Origin: Chitinophagaceae bacterium
GTDB lineage: Bacteria > Bacteroidota > Bacteroidia > Chitinophagales > Chitinophagaceae
Assembly: GCA_022843585.1 (NCBI GenBank)
Contig: JALHNJ010000001.1
Span: 1,240,001 to 1,304,000, forward strand
Length of the DNA: 64,000 nt
Direction: 5' to 3'
Part shown: positions 48,803 through 59,001 of the stretch, in pieces
Layout: each line of letters opens with the position of its first letter
Numbering within the stretch: the stretch's first letter is position 1
The notes under the pieces: generated by a model
Database searches by the model: none
What the model saw: the letters and a program-made list of their open reading frames with translations, nothing else
What the model was told of the DNA's origin: nothing
Position numbers and translations under genes: made by a program

Positions 48803-49978
48803 ATGAAGTATATACTTTTCTTCTTCTTTTTTATGGCAAGTACCAGTTCCAACTCTCAATCCGTTAAAAAGCTACATCGCAAAGCCACGTTGGTAGATAC
48901 CCATAATGATGTACTTTCTTCCGGTGTGTTGGATGGGATAGATATATCTAACCGTACAACAGAAGGCCATAGTGATTTGGTTCGCTGGAAAGAAGGCGGA
49001 CTGGATGTTCAATTTTTCTCTGTATTTACCGGAATAAAGGCAAGAAATAAAGAAGGATTTTTTCAGGATGCGGTAGCGGAAATTGATTCATTGCAAAGGT
49101 TAGTAAACCGCAATCCACAATCAATGATACTGGCTAATGATTATAGCGAAGTAAAAAAAGGAATACGGCAGGGAAAATTGGTTTCGCTGATTGGAGTGGA
49201 AGGCGGTCATATGATAGAAGATGATATAGGAAAGCTGGTACAGCTTCGAAAAATGGGAATGCGGTATATGACACTTACCTGGAACAACAGTACCAGCTGG
49301 GCCAGCAGTGCAAAGGATGAAACAGAGAATCCTGCAAGCTTAAAACAAAAAGGGCTGAATGACTTTGGCAAAGAAGTAGTAAGAAAAATGAATGAGTTGG
49401 GAGTGATCGTTGATCTTTCTCACACCGGCGAGCAAACTTTTTATGATGCAATTGCTACTACCACAAAGCCAGTAATTCTATCACATAGTTCTGTATGGAA
49501 TATTTGCCCGGTATTTAGAAATGTAAAAGATGAGCAGATAAAAGCGGTGGCAAAAAATGGTGGTGTTATTTGTATTAATTTTTATTCTGGATTTATCAGT
49601 AAAAAATGGGATGAGACTCAAAAGTTTTTACTTGGTTCTAATAAAAAACTTTTGATGGGGAGTAACTGGAATTCCGATTTAGATTCAATAAAAAGAGAGG
49701 AGAAGTGGAAAGAATTTTACAGTGAGCAAATGAATATGGTAAGACCGAGTATTTCTGATTTAGTTGACCATATAGATCATATCGTAAAATTGGTGGGTGA
49801 TGATTATGTTGGCATCGGCTCCGACTATGATGGAGTTGGTTCTCTCCCCATAGGACTTGAAGATGTAACTACTTATCCAAAAATTACTGAGGAATTAGTA
49901 AGAAGAGGTTACTCTAAAAAATCAATCAAAAAAATTCTCGGCGATAATGTGTTGAGGGTGATGAAGGCAAATTTTTAA
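48803..49978 (+). CDS. Exported membrane dipeptidase family protein (M19)
   Basis: A 391-residue renal-dipeptidase family zinc enzyme with a signal peptide (1-19). Motifs: LVDTHNDVL (two zinc-binding residues), IGVEGGHMIED (bridging Glu), GVIVDLSHTGE and ILSHSSVWNICPVFRNVKD (His ligands and substrate contact), and VGIGSDYDGVG (Asp). It would cut dipeptides, possibly with a D-residue at the C-terminal side, in the periplasm, fitting the other peptide-degrading enzymes of the window. Monocistronic. Confidence 0.92.
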   Translation: MKYILFFFFFMASTSSNSQSVKKLHRKATLVDTHNDVLSSGVLDGIDISNRTTEGHSDLVRWKEGGLDVQFFSVFTGIKARNKEGFFQDAVAEIDSLQRLVNRNPQSMILANDYSEVKKGIRQGKLVSLIGVEGGHMIEDDIGKLVQLRKMGMRYMTLTWNNSTSWASSAKDETENPASLKQKGLNDFGKEVVRKMNELGVIVDLSHTGEQTFYDAIATTTKPVILSHSSVWNICPVFRNVKDEQIKAVAKNGGVICINFYSGFISKKWDETQKFLLGSNKKLLMGSNWNSDLDSIKREEKWKEFYSEQMNMVRPSISDLVDHIDHIVKLVGDDYVGIGSDYDGVGSLPIGLEDVTTYPKITEELVRRGYSKKSIKKILGDNVLRVMKANF

Positions 49979-50105
49979 TCAAGTATCAATTTTGGATTCG
50001 GCTAAGTTGGTTTGTGTCAATGTTGGACACACCCTTTCCCCATCTTTTGCTAGTTGTCTATAAGACTTGGCGGGGAAGCAGATTTAATTTTTAAATAGAA
50101 TTTAT

Positions 50106-50489
50106 ATGAACATTACGTTACTGCTTAGGTTTATGTTTCTGGCTTTACTGATTAGCTGTGATTCAAAATCTACTGATGATGAAAAAAAGAAAAATATTGA
50201 TTTTTCCGGTGATTTACGACAATTAAAAATTAATTTGTTACAGGGTGATACAAATGCCTATTTGCAGCTTAGGGATTTTTATTTTCAATCAAGTGATCCT
50301 TCAAATATATTGTCATGGTCAATTATTGCTGCGAATAAATTTAAATCACAACAGGCTAGATATGATGTGTTTGATTGCATGCAATCTATTAATAGCCATT
50401 TTAGGAGTTCAACAGGAACACAAAATTTGTTAGACTCAGCAACAAATCATTTTTCTAGAAGTTTTCTTGATACTAGCATGGGGCACTAA
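50106..50489 (+). CDS. Small lipoprotein of unknown function
   Basis: A 127-residue lipoprotein (lipobox ALLISC, Cys18) with a Lys/Asp-rich linker and a helical body (FSGDLRQLKINLLQGDTNAY, and SWSIIAANKFKSQQAR). The helical pattern (YLQLRDFYF, then NILSWSIIAANKF) is reminiscent of TPR/Sel1-like pairs but too short to call. Base composition matches its neighbours. No family recognised. Confidence 0.6.
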   Translation: MNITLLLRFMFLALLISCDSKSTDDEKKKNIDFSGDLRQLKINLLQGDTNAYLQLRDFYFQSSDPSNILSWSIIAANKFKSQQARYDVFDCMQSINSHFRSSTGTQNLLDSATNHFSRSFLDTSMGH

Positions 50490-50612
50490 CAAACCCATTT
50501 GTTTGTAGTATTTAATAAGTAAAAGGGAGTTCCTTACTTGTCGAATCTCATTCCTGTAAATCTTCCGAGCCGATGTCTGGGTCAGTATAGTAGTTGTAAA
50601 TAAAAGAAGTTT

Positions 50613-51011
50613 ATGCGAAAAATATTTTTGATTAATTTTTCCTTGATGGAAAAAATCGCAGACAAAAAAAATGGAGTAACAACAGAAGATGCCTCGGCAT
50701 TTATTACAGGGGTAGAGTTGTTTTTTTTGCTTCTTATTGTTGAGTTTGCAATTGTCAGACTATTACCATTTAAAGTAAGTCTCTTCGTGTTATTAGGAGT
50801 TATGGCCGTACTTTGGTATATAACTCATTATAGTATGAGAAAGGTTTATAAGAAAAGAATTATGGAATTAGAAGTTAGAAATATTTATAAAGGTTTAAGC
50901 AGATCAAAGCGAAGGCGATTTATTGTATTAAGTATTATTATATTCTTCATGATTTTTTTTATTTTCTTCATTGCAAGTGTGATATTGATAGGTGGCTATT
51001 CAAAGCAATAG
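50613..51011 (+). CDS. Small membrane protein of unknown function
   Basis: A 132-residue protein with two closely spaced membrane helices (about 32-50 and 53-68), a basic cytoplasmic stretch with NIYKGLSRSKRRR, and a third helix (about 104-126). No motif known. It may start at the ATG at 50646 (MEKIADKKNG), which would remove the first 11 residues. The gene is A/T-rich. It lies 123 bases after the small lipoprotein gene. Confidence 0.6.
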   Translation: MRKIFLINFSLMEKIADKKNGVTTEDASAFITGVELFFLLLIVEFAIVRLLPFKVSLFVLLGVMAVLWYITHYSMRKVYKKRIMELEVRNIYKGLSRSKRRRFIVLSIIIFFMIFFIFFIASVILIGGYSKQ

Positions 51012-51134
51012 TAGTTCTGTTATAATTAGTGTTCGACTACGGTAAAGGAGTTATAAGTAATAGGATAGTTGTAATGAGTTCGTATCTCATTACTGCAATG
51101 AAAGGGGATTCATATCTATAAGTTAGTCTTATTC

Positions 51135-52652
51135 TTATTTAGAAATATCCACCACCTTCACTTCACTCTCATTACCTGTTCTATCAACAGCCGATACAGC
51201 TACTTTGCTGATTACAATTTGTATATTTTGCCCTGTTGGTTTTTTAATAGTGAATGATTTTTCTTTTCCACTTACAATGGTATAGCTCCAGGCATTCCCA
51301 TAAGTATAGTAAACCACATAATGAAAAACATCTTTTTCATCAGGATGCGACCAGTTGATCTTTACATCTCCATTATCATGATTAGCAGTTACAGAAGGTG
51401 AAACAGGAGCTTTATTATCCAACCACGGACTGGCAGGAACCAATGCCTGTGTTCTGTAAGGACCTTCTTTAATTCCTTTGGTCATGTTCGGATTTTTGGT
51501 AAGCGATGAAATACTCCAATGCACCACCCCCTTACTTTCCGGTAGCATACCACGACTAATCATGATCTGACTTGTAATTTCATTTACGTTTTTTGCACTG
51601 GTATCACCACCCACACTTATGCCCGGCCATAGGTGACGTTTCATGGTGTTTTCTCCGCTCCACCAACCAAGCAGAACCGGAAAGCTTTGTCCCATTCTAT
51701 TTATCGGCCAATATAATTGTGGTGTGAAATAATCGATCCAACCTTTGTTCAACCACAATTTTGCATCGGCATATAATTGATCGTACTGATCAAAGCCAGT
51801 TACTGATTCAGGATAGCCGGGCCGCCAGATACCAAATGGACTTAATCCAAATTTTACATGTGGCTTTGCTGTTTTTATATTTTTATATAATCGTTCTATA
51901 AAAACATTCACTGCATTTCGTCTCCAATCACCTCTTGACAATTTGCCACCGCTTTGTTGATATACTTTCCAACTCGCAGTATCCGGAAAATCTGCATTGC
52001 CATTATAAGAAGGGTAGGGATAGAAATAATCATCGAAATGAACTCCGTCAATATCGTATCTGTTTACTAAGTCCATTACAACAGCATTGGAATGATCTTG
52101 TGTGCCTTGCTGTGCCGGATCCAGCCACCAATAACCTTCTTTAAGAAATAAAGCCAGCTCTGGTCTTTTTTTAATGATGGAATGTTCCGTTACTTCTTTA
52201 CCATCTTTATGATGTGCCCGGTAAGGATTTAGCCAAACATGCAATTCTATTCCTCTTTCATGTGCCGCAGCAATCCAATATTCCAATGGATCATAATAAG
52301 GGTCAGGAGCCTTTCCTTGCTGACCACTTAAGTAATAGGACCAGGGCTCCAAATCACTTTTATACAATGCATCGGCTTGTGGTCTTACCTGTAATATCAC
52401 AGCATTGAAGTTATTGGTAGCTAAAAAGTCAAGCAACTTAATAGCTTCTTTCTTTTGTTCTTCTACTGGTAAGCCCGGTTTGCTGGGCCAGTTAATATTT
52501 GCCACGGTTGCTACCCAAGCTGCACGGAATTCTCTCATTGCTTTTGGAACGCCAACTTCTGTTGTAGCAGTTGTCGTTACAGGTTTTGTTGAAGTACATG
52601 AGTACAATAAAATGCAACATGCAATTAGCGGAGCAACTATTTTTTTAATCAT
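51135..52652 (-). CDS. Family 10-like glycosyl hydrolase lipoprotein (GHL10/DUF187)
   Basis: A 505-residue lipoprotein (lipobox ILLYSC, Cys19) of the GHL10 (DUF187, YngK-like) family. EFRAAWVATVANINWPS opens the TIM-barrel, followed by NFNAVILQVRPQADALY, GIELHVWLNPYRAH, GVHFDDYFYPYP and FGLSPFGIWR, all typical of the family. The C-terminal 100 residues form a fibronectin-III-like domain (APVSPSVTANHDNGDVKINW). The family is thought to act on peptidoglycan-related or other glycans in the periplasm; activity data are few. Monocistronic. Confidence 0.9.
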   Translation of the reverse strand: MIKKIVAPLIACCILLYSCTSTKPVTTTATTEVGVPKAMREFRAAWVATVANINWPSKPGLPVEEQKKEAIKLLDFLATNNFNAVILQVRPQADALYKSDLEPWSYYLSGQQGKAPDPYYDPLEYWIAAAHERGIELHVWLNPYRAHHKDGKEVTEHSIIKKRPELALFLKEGYWWLDPAQQGTQDHSNAVVMDLVNRYDIDGVHFDDYFYPYPSYNGNADFPDTASWKVYQQSGGKLSRGDWRRNAVNVFIERLYKNIKTAKPHVKFGLSPFGIWRPGYPESVTGFDQYDQLYADAKLWLNKGWIDYFTPQLYWPINRMGQSFPVLLGWWSGENTMKRHLWPGISVGGDTSAKNVNEITSQIMISRGMLPESKGVVHWSISSLTKNPNMTKGIKEGPYRTQALVPASPWLDNKAPVSPSVTANHDNGDVKINWSHPDEKDVFHYVVYYTYGNAWSYTIVSGKEKSFTIKKPTGQNIQIVISKVAVSAVDRTGNESEVKVVDISK

Positions 52653-52753
52653 ATCATTACTTTATAAACTTTTTAAAAGTAGTATAAAATGAAATGATTT
52701 ACTGCCGGTTTATGCGGGTGGATAGTGGTGTGATTTTTATTGATACCTCACTA

Positions 52754-52880
52754 GGAGTTTTGTCATGCCGAGGGACGAGGCATCTCAAAGAAATTGATTG
52801 TTGAAACCTTTGAGATACCTCGCTTAGAATTCCTTAAGGACAAAAAGTATAAAAGAGCCGCTCGGTATGACAAAACTCTT
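52754..52880. repeat. Nested inverted repeat (MITE-like element)
   Basis: Outer ends: AGTTTTGTCATGCCGAG at the left (from about 52756) and the inverted CTCGGTATGACAAAACT at the right (52861-52877), matching at 16 of 17 bases. Inner arms: CGAGGCATCTCAAAG (52776-52790) and its inverse CTTTGAGATACCTCG (52808-52822), matching at 14 of 15. The 127-base stretch has no coding frame. The left arm recurs at 1459-1482. The layout fits a small non-autonomous mobile element or a RNA-hairpin repeat. Confidence 0.65.
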
Positions 52881-52884
52881 CTAA

Positions 52885-52917
52885 AGAAAAAAACCGCTTC
52901 TTTGCAGAAGCGGTTCA
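52885..52917 (-). terminator. Terminator of glnN
   Basis: AACCGCTTC and GAAGCGGTT form a 9-bp stem around TTTGCA; on the minus strand a T-run (TTTTTTTC) follows. It lies 20 bases after the glnN stop codon. Confidence 0.8.
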
Positions 52918-52936
52918 AGAAAAAAGCAGTAACAAC

Positions 52937-55126
52937 TTATCTTAAAAAAAGCATTTCTCTGTACTTTGGTAAATACCATTCTCTGTCGTCAACTAATAAT
53001 TCAAGTTTGTCAACATTGTAACGGATGTCATCAAAGAACGCATCTTTTACCTGGCTTTGGTAAGCAATAGCTTTTGTTCTTGTATTATCCATGTTATTAC
53101 AAACTTTCCGGGCTTCGATCATTTTTTCAACCAGGTCGCTTGTTTTATTAATGTGCAATGATATTTTTTCTAATATCTGTTTTTGATTGGCAAAAGTCGC
53201 TTCTGGTAATCCGGCTTCTTTCAATCCTTGAATATTGTTTGCCAATAAATTCTGGTAGCGAATAGCCGGTGGTAAAATATGGCTGGTGGCCAGCTCACCC
53301 ATAATGCGGCTTTCAATTTGAACTTTCTTAATGTATTTTTCCAGTTCAATCTCATGTCTTGCTTCTAGTTCACTATGAGAATAGATATTGTTACTCTCAA
53401 ATAAATGCTTGGCCTTTTCAGTCACCATTGCATCTAAAGCAAGCGGTGTAGTTTTTACATTTTCCAAACCTCTTTTTTCAGCTTCTTTTGCCCATGCTTC
53501 GCTGTAGCCATCACCTTCAAACAATACTTTTTCGCTATCAACAATATACTGACGGATAACATGCATAATGGCAATTTCTTTTTTCTCGCCTTTGCTTATT
53601 AATTCGTCCACTTCTTTTTTAAATTTCTTCAATGTGTCAGCCATGATTGTGTTCAATACGGTCATTGGGTTTGCACAGTTGGCAGAAGAACCCACCGCTC
53701 TGAATTCAAACTTATTTCCGGTAAATGCAAATGGCGAAGTACGGTTACGATCCGTATTGTCCATCAACAACTCAGGAATGCTTTTATGAATGTCGATCTT
53801 CAACATGCTCTCATCGGTCTCATCCATTTTTTCTGAAACTCTTTCTTTTACATCATTCAATACTTTACTCAGGTATTGACCAATGAAAACAGAAATGATT
53901 GCAGGAGGTGCTTCATTTGCCCCAAGACGATGGTCGTTTGGTGCAGAGGCAATAGATGCTCTCAGAATATCAGCATAATCATGTACGGCCTTAATTGTAT
54001 TTACAAAAAAGGTAAGGAACATCAAATTGGTTTTTGGCGTTTTACCAGGGGCTAATAAATTAACACCGGTATCAGTTGCCATACTCCAGTTATTGTGCTT
54101 GCCACTACCGTTGATGCCTGCAAATGGTTTTTCATGTAATAAAACTCTAAGGCCATGACGACGGGCCACTCTTTCCATCACATCCATTAATAATGAATTG
54201 TGATCCACAGCCACACTCACTTCTTCAAAAATTGGTGCACACTCATATTGGCCGGGTGCTACTTCATTATGTCTTGTACGGAGAGGAATGCCGAGTTTGT
54301 AAGATTCTGTTTCAAAATCTCTCATGTATGCATATACTCTTTCAGGAATAGAACCGAAGTACTGGTCTTCCAATTGTTGATTTTTTGCGGATGAATGGCC
54401 ATAAACTGTTCTTCCAGTCATAACCAGGTCAGGTCTTGCATTGAATAAGGCTTCGTCTACTACAAAATATTCTTGTTCCCAACCAAGAGTAGGAGTTACT
54501 CTTGTAATATTCTTATCAAAATAATTGCAAACTTCAACAGCTGCTTTATTCAATGTATCCAATGCTTTTAATAAAGGAGCTTTATAATCTAATGACTCAC
54601 CAGTGTACGAAACAAAGATGGTAGGAATGCACAATGTTTTTCCCTGGCCGATCTCCATAATGAAAGGGGGAGAAGAGGGATCCCAGGCTGTATAACCTCT
54701 TGCTTCAAAAGTTGCTCTCAATCCACCGCTTGGAAAAGAAGAAGCATCAGGTTCTTGTTGCACCAATGCATCGCCTTCAAATTGTTCAATTGGAGTTCCA
54801 TCGCCTTTTAATGTAAAAAACGAATCATGTTTTTCGGCAGTAGTGCCGGTTAATGGTTGAAACCAGTGTGTAAAATGGGTAACACCTTTTAACTCGGCCC
54901 ATGCCCGCATGCCGGTAGCAATCTGGTTAGCTACAGCTCTGTCAATTTTTTGCCCGGCTTTGATGGAGGATTGAAGACTTTTATAAGCCTCATCGCTCAA
55001 AAATTCACGGGCAGTTTTTAAACTAAATACATTGCTTCCAAAAAGGGCAGTGATTTTTGGGGAAGCATCCACCTTGGTATCAATGCTGGTGGAGAGATTG
55101 TTGATAGCGTTAAAACGAAGTGACAT
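52937..55126 (-). CDS. glnN: Glutamine synthetase, type III
   Basis: Makes glutamine from glutamate, ammonia and ATP in the cytoplasm. The 729-residue length is that of type III enzymes (GSI and GSII are shorter), which dominate in Bacteroidota. It shows FTHWFQPLTG near residue 81, LGWEQEYFVVDEALF with metal-binding Glu, KPFAGINGSGKHNNWSM (the ammonia/glutamate and ATP region), and TSPFAFTGNKFEFRAVGS with the Arg/Glu block. The C-terminal 200 residues are the helical extension of this type. Monocistronic with a good terminator. No PII or GlnK gene is adjacent. Confidence 0.96.
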   Translation of the reverse strand: MSLRFNAINNLSTSIDTKVDASPKITALFGSNVFSLKTAREFLSDEAYKSLQSSIKAGQKIDRAVANQIATGMRAWAELKGVTHFTHWFQPLTGTTAEKHDSFFTLKGDGTPIEQFEGDALVQQEPDASSFPSGGLRATFEARGYTAWDPSSPPFIMEIGQGKTLCIPTIFVSYTGESLDYKAPLLKALDTLNKAAVEVCNYFDKNITRVTPTLGWEQEYFVVDEALFNARPDLVMTGRTVYGHSSAKNQQLEDQYFGSIPERVYAYMRDFETESYKLGIPLRTRHNEVAPGQYECAPIFEEVSVAVDHNSLLMDVMERVARRHGLRVLLHEKPFAGINGSGKHNNWSMATDTGVNLLAPGKTPKTNLMFLTFFVNTIKAVHDYADILRASIASAPNDHRLGANEAPPAIISVFIGQYLSKVLNDVKERVSEKMDETDESMLKIDIHKSIPELLMDNTDRNRTSPFAFTGNKFEFRAVGSSANCANPMTVLNTIMADTLKKFKKEVDELISKGEKKEIAIMHVIRQYIVDSEKVLFEGDGYSEAWAKEAEKRGLENVKTTPLALDAMVTEKAKHLFESNNIYSHSELEARHEIELEKYIKKVQIESRIMGELATSHILPPAIRYQNLLANNIQGLKEAGLPEATFANQKQILEKISLHINKTSDLVEKMIEARKVCNNMDNTRTKAIAYQSQVKDAFFDDIRYNVDKLELLVDDREWYLPKYREMLFLR

Positions 55127-55292
55127 TTGGTTATAATTTTGGGCAAAAAACGGCTATTGCTTCAATTATTCCAATTATTTTTTGATATAATGTTTATTTT
55201 TTCGATCTATTGTGAATAAAATGAAGAAAAGTATCAATTAAAGGCGCAGAAACAACAGTTATTCAGCAGAATTAATAACATTATTTTTATTT

Positions 55293-56651
55293 TTAATATT
55301 TATTTGAAAATATCCTGCCTAGTCGTGGCCAGTCAATTCTTGCAGCCATGGGAATAACCAGCAGTGGCATAATTACACTCCTGTATCGCACAATTGCTCC
55401 CAAATTGTTTACACTAAAGCCGATGGTAAGTAAAAGTGAAGCGGAAAAGAAAATGCAGAAATAAACGAGGTTTTTTGAAGTGATGCCGTTGGTTCTGCAA
55501 AAAAGGAAAAGAAGAAACATCAATAAAATCAAATTGATTTCAATAGCGGCTGCTAAAGAAAGGATGTGTCGTACATCACTTGGGTAGGGCCTTATTGTAG
55601 AAAGATTAATTGCCTGGGGAGTATTCTTTAAAAAACTTATGGCTGTTGGTTCCAATTCTTTTATTGGAATGCTTGAGTTCCCGCCTTTTAGTTGCATAAA
55701 CTCTTGCTGTTTGGTAACTACCGCCTGGGGAAAATCAAGTTGAGGATTTATATACCGGGCATTAAAAAAAAGTAAGCCGAAAAATATATAAACTCCTGCA
55801 AAAACAGCAATGCCAAATTTGGGTCGCCTATTCGCTATTAGCCAGGCTACAATAGCCGGGGCAATGATGATGATGATAAAATTTCTTAGCGTCAATAACA
55901 AAAGGAGGCCGGCCAATAAATAAAGAAATCTTTTAAATCCTAGTCTTTTGTCTTTAAGGCTGAAATAGATAACGTAGATAATAAGCGAAATACTGGTAAA
56001 AATTAGTCCCTCTTTATGTAGTCCACTGGTCCAATATAAAAAAGAAGGAACAAGAAAGGTAGCTAATAAAACAGGAATTTTTTTACCCGGAAAAACATCT
56101 GTCATTACTCTGTAAATGGCAATTGCGCCAAAAAGAGTAATAAAAGAATAGAAAATAACATTTACATAATAATATCCAAAACTAAATACATTGAAAACGG
56201 AAAGAATTTTAATAAAAGTATTTCCCTTCAGGTCATTCCAGTAAGAGTCATTGGAGCTGAAAAATTTGTTCACTCCACCATCGTAAGGGTCACGAAAAAG
56301 ATTAGTGAAATATTCACCGGGGTTATTATATAATAAATGATATTCTTGTATGCCGCTGGCATGATAACCCCATGTATCCTGCATTTGTGCCAGCCCGCCA
56401 TAATAAAGACCAATCCAGCCGTAAAAGATCCCGGCCATAATCTTCAATAAAAAAATTATGATCAGTTGTGCTTTACTCAGCCCGGTTTGAGTAAAGAATT
56501 TTACTTTGGTAGTTAACCAGGCAAAAAGTATAAGATAAGCAACAAAAATCAGGTACTCCAACGTAAAGGTTTGTGGCACAAAATAAGAGATAAATACTGC
56601 GCAGGGGAAGTATAGCACAACTATTTTTAAACTTATGCCATGTGTCAGCAT
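55293..56651 (-). CDS. Polytopic membrane protein of unknown function
   Basis: A 452-residue inner-membrane protein with about 11 predicted helices, starting LKIVVLYFPCAVFISYFV. A loop with WGYHASGIQEYHLLYNNPGE follows the third helix, and a conserved-looking NLGAIVRYRSVIMPLL lies near the end. The pattern resembles glycan polymerases and lipid-linked glycosyltransferases (EpsG/Wzy-like), where an extracytoplasmic loop and an RYR near the C-terminus occur, but I see no decisive motif. It stands alone between glnN and purL. Confidence 0.7.
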   Translation of the reverse strand: MLTHGISLKIVVLYFPCAVFISYFVPQTFTLEYLIFVAYLILFAWLTTKVKFFTQTGLSKAQLIIIFLLKIMAGIFYGWIGLYYGGLAQMQDTWGYHASGIQEYHLLYNNPGEYFTNLFRDPYDGGVNKFFSSNDSYWNDLKGNTFIKILSVFNVFSFGYYYVNVIFYSFITLFGAIAIYRVMTDVFPGKKIPVLLATFLVPSFLYWTSGLHKEGLIFTSISLIIYVIYFSLKDKRLGFKRFLYLLAGLLLLLTLRNFIIIIIAPAIVAWLIANRRPKFGIAVFAGVYIFFGLLFFNARYINPQLDFPQAVVTKQQEFMQLKGGNSSIPIKELEPTAISFLKNTPQAINLSTIRPYPSDVRHILSLAAAIEINLILLMFLLFLFCRTNGITSKNLVYFCIFFSASLLLTIGFSVNNLGAIVRYRSVIMPLLVIPMAARIDWPRLGRIFSNKY

Positions 56652-56766
56652 AAAGTTGACAAGTTCTGTTTTATACCATGACGCACAAGCCTTAAATTTG
56701 CAACTCGTCCGCCAAAGCTTTAGTGAAGACTTGGCTCTATCCCATTTCTAAATTATTATAGCCTCC

Positions 56767-59001
56767 ATGGAAGTAACAGTAAAAACAGCACAACAGCTTC
56801 GCTTAACAGAGCAGGAATTTGAATTGATCAAAGAAAAATTAGGCCGTACACCCAACTTCAATGAACTCTGTGCTTTTTCCGGAATGTGGAGTGAGCATTG
56901 CAGCTATAAAAACTCTATTAAGTGGTTAAAGACGTTGCCAAGAGAAGGCGGAAGAATGCTGGTAAAAGCTGGTGAAGAAAATGCGGGTTTAATGGACATC
57001 GGTGATGGTCTTGGTGTTGTTTTTAAAATAGAATCGCATAATCACCCATCTGCCATTGAACCATTTCAGGGTGCAGCAACTGGTGTGGGTGGAATACATA
57101 GAGATATTTTCACCATGGGAGCAAGGCCAATTGCTTCATTAAACTCATTACGTTTCGGAAATTTAGAAGAAGATAAAACGCAACATTTATTATCAGGTGT
57201 TGTACATGGCATCGGCCATTATGGTAACTGCTTTGGTGTACCTACAGTTGGAGGTGAAATTTATTTTGATGAATGTTATCATACCAACCCACTGGTAAAT
57301 GCTATGAGTGTGGGTATTGTAAAAGCTGGCGAAACTGTTTCGGCTACGGCACTCGGAAAAGGTAACCCTGTAATGTTCGTAGGAAGTGCAACCGGTAAAG
57401 ATGGTATTGGTGGTGCGTCATTTGCATCAGCAGATATCACAGCAGAGAGTACACAAGAGCTACCTGCTGTACAAGTTGGTGATCCGTTCCAGGAAAAAAA
57501 ATTATTAGAAGCCTGTTTAGAAGTAATACAAACCGGCGCCGTAGTAGGTATGCAGGATATGGGAGCTGCGGGTATCATTTGTTCTACTGCAGAAATGAGT
57601 GCAAAAGGAGAAGTGGGAATGCGAATCGATTTAGATAAAGTGCCTACCCGCCAAAACAATATGAAAACATGGGAGCTTTTGCTAAGCGAAAGCCAGGAAA
57701 GAATGTTGTTGGTTGCAGAAAAAGGAAGGGAAGAGGAAGTAACAAAAGTTTTTACCAAATGGGATTTGCCTTGTTCTGTAATCGGAGAAGTTACTGATGA
57801 TGGGATTTTGAACTTCTATATGAATGGAGAATTAGAAGCATCATTACCTGCACATGAATTGGTATTAGGTGGCGGCGCACCACAATACGATAGAGAATAT
57901 ACGGAGCCTAAATATTTAGCGGAAATAAAGAAATTCAATCCAAATACAGTAGAAGTTCCGGAAGATTTAAAAAGTATTGCAGAGCAAGTTGTAAAAATTC
58001 CTTCCATTGCATCAAAGCGTTGGATATATAATCAGTATGATAGCATGGTAGGTACAAACAATACTTCTACAAACGCACCAACCGATGCTTCATTAGTAAT
58101 TGTGAAAGGAACAACTAAAGCATTGGCCGTAACAACAGATTGCAATAGTCGTTATGTTTTTGCAGATCCATATAAAGGTGCGATGATTGCCGTAAGCGAG
58201 GCAGCAAGAAATATTGTTTGCACAGGTGGTCAGCCATTAGGTGTTACTAACTGCCTGAATTTTGGAAATCCATACGATCCGGAAGTGTACTACCAGTTTG
58301 TACATGCTATAAAAGGAATGGGAGAAGCTTGCAGACAATTTGAAACTCCCGTTACAGGAGGTAATGTAAGTTTCTACAATCAAAATCCAGATGGACCGGT
58401 ATATCCTACTCCAACGATCGGGATGGTAGGATTGATTGAAGATGTGAATAATAAAATGACGTTGGATTTTAAAGAAGAAGGGGATGTTATTTTATTGATT
58501 GGCTATTCTAATAATGATATCAACTCATCTCAATACCTAGCAAAAATTTGCGGGGTTGAATTATCTCCGGCGCCGCATTTTGAATTAGAAGAGGAATTGA
58601 AATTGCAGCAAAAAATTATGGAGCTGATCAGTAAAAAATTAATTGAATCTGCGCATGATGTTAGTGAAGGTGGTTTGTTTGTAACCTTATTGGAATCAGC
58701 TTTCCATAGAAATCTTGGTTTTGATGTGGTGGCTGCTGACTATAATATCCGGAAAGATGCGCAGTGGTTTGGCGAAAAGCAAAGCAGGGTGGTGGTTTCA
58801 GTTAAAGCAAATAAACTAAAAGAAGTTAAAGATGCCTTAGGTAATCATCCGTTTGAAGAATTAGGTGTTGTAACAAGTGGTTCGGTGGAAGTAGATGGAA
58901 TGGAATGGGGAACAATTGATTCATGGAAGGAGCAGTATGATACTGCTATCGAAAATTTTTTATCAAAAGAAGAAGCCGGTTCGGCATTAAGCTCAATATA
59001 A
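56767..59001 (+). CDS. purL: Phosphoribosylformylglycinamidine synthase, subunit PurL
   Basis: Fourth step of purine synthesis: FGAR, glutamine and ATP to FGAM. At 744 residues it is the small PurL that works with separate PurS and PurQ, not the large fused enzyme. Motifs: FSGMWSEHCSYKNS (catalytic region), IKIESHNHPSAIEPFQGAATG-type block (split here: ESHNHPSAIEP, then GAATGVGG), MQDMGAAGIICST, TGGQPLGVTNCLNFGNP and SEGGLFVTLLE. A TAAATTTG box at 56693-56700 may be the promoter, 60 bases ahead. Its stop is followed at once by the hldD ATG, so the two are co-transcribed. Confidence 0.97.
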   Translation: MEVTVKTAQQLRLTEQEFELIKEKLGRTPNFNELCAFSGMWSEHCSYKNSIKWLKTLPREGGRMLVKAGEENAGLMDIGDGLGVVFKIESHNHPSAIEPFQGAATGVGGIHRDIFTMGARPIASLNSLRFGNLEEDKTQHLLSGVVHGIGHYGNCFGVPTVGGEIYFDECYHTNPLVNAMSVGIVKAGETVSATALGKGNPVMFVGSATGKDGIGGASFASADITAESTQELPAVQVGDPFQEKKLLEACLEVIQTGAVVGMQDMGAAGIICSTAEMSAKGEVGMRIDLDKVPTRQNNMKTWELLLSESQERMLLVAEKGREEEVTKVFTKWDLPCSVIGEVTDDGILNFYMNGELEASLPAHELVLGGGAPQYDREYTEPKYLAEIKKFNPNTVEVPEDLKSIAEQVVKIPSIASKRWIYNQYDSMVGTNNTSTNAPTDASLVIVKGTTKALAVTTDCNSRYVFADPYKGAMIAVSEAARNIVCTGGQPLGVTNCLNFGNPYDPEVYYQFVHAIKGMGEACRQFETPVTGGNVSFYNQNPDGPVYPTPTIGMVGLIEDVNNKMTLDFKEEGDVILLIGYSNNDINSSQYLAKICGVELSPAPHFELEEELKLQQKIMELISKKLIESAHDVSEGGLFVTLLESAFHRNLGFDVVAADYNIRKDAQWFGEKQSRVVVSVKANKLKEVKDALGNHPFEELGVVTSGSVEVDGMEWGTIDSWKEQYDTAIENFLSKEEAGSALSSI

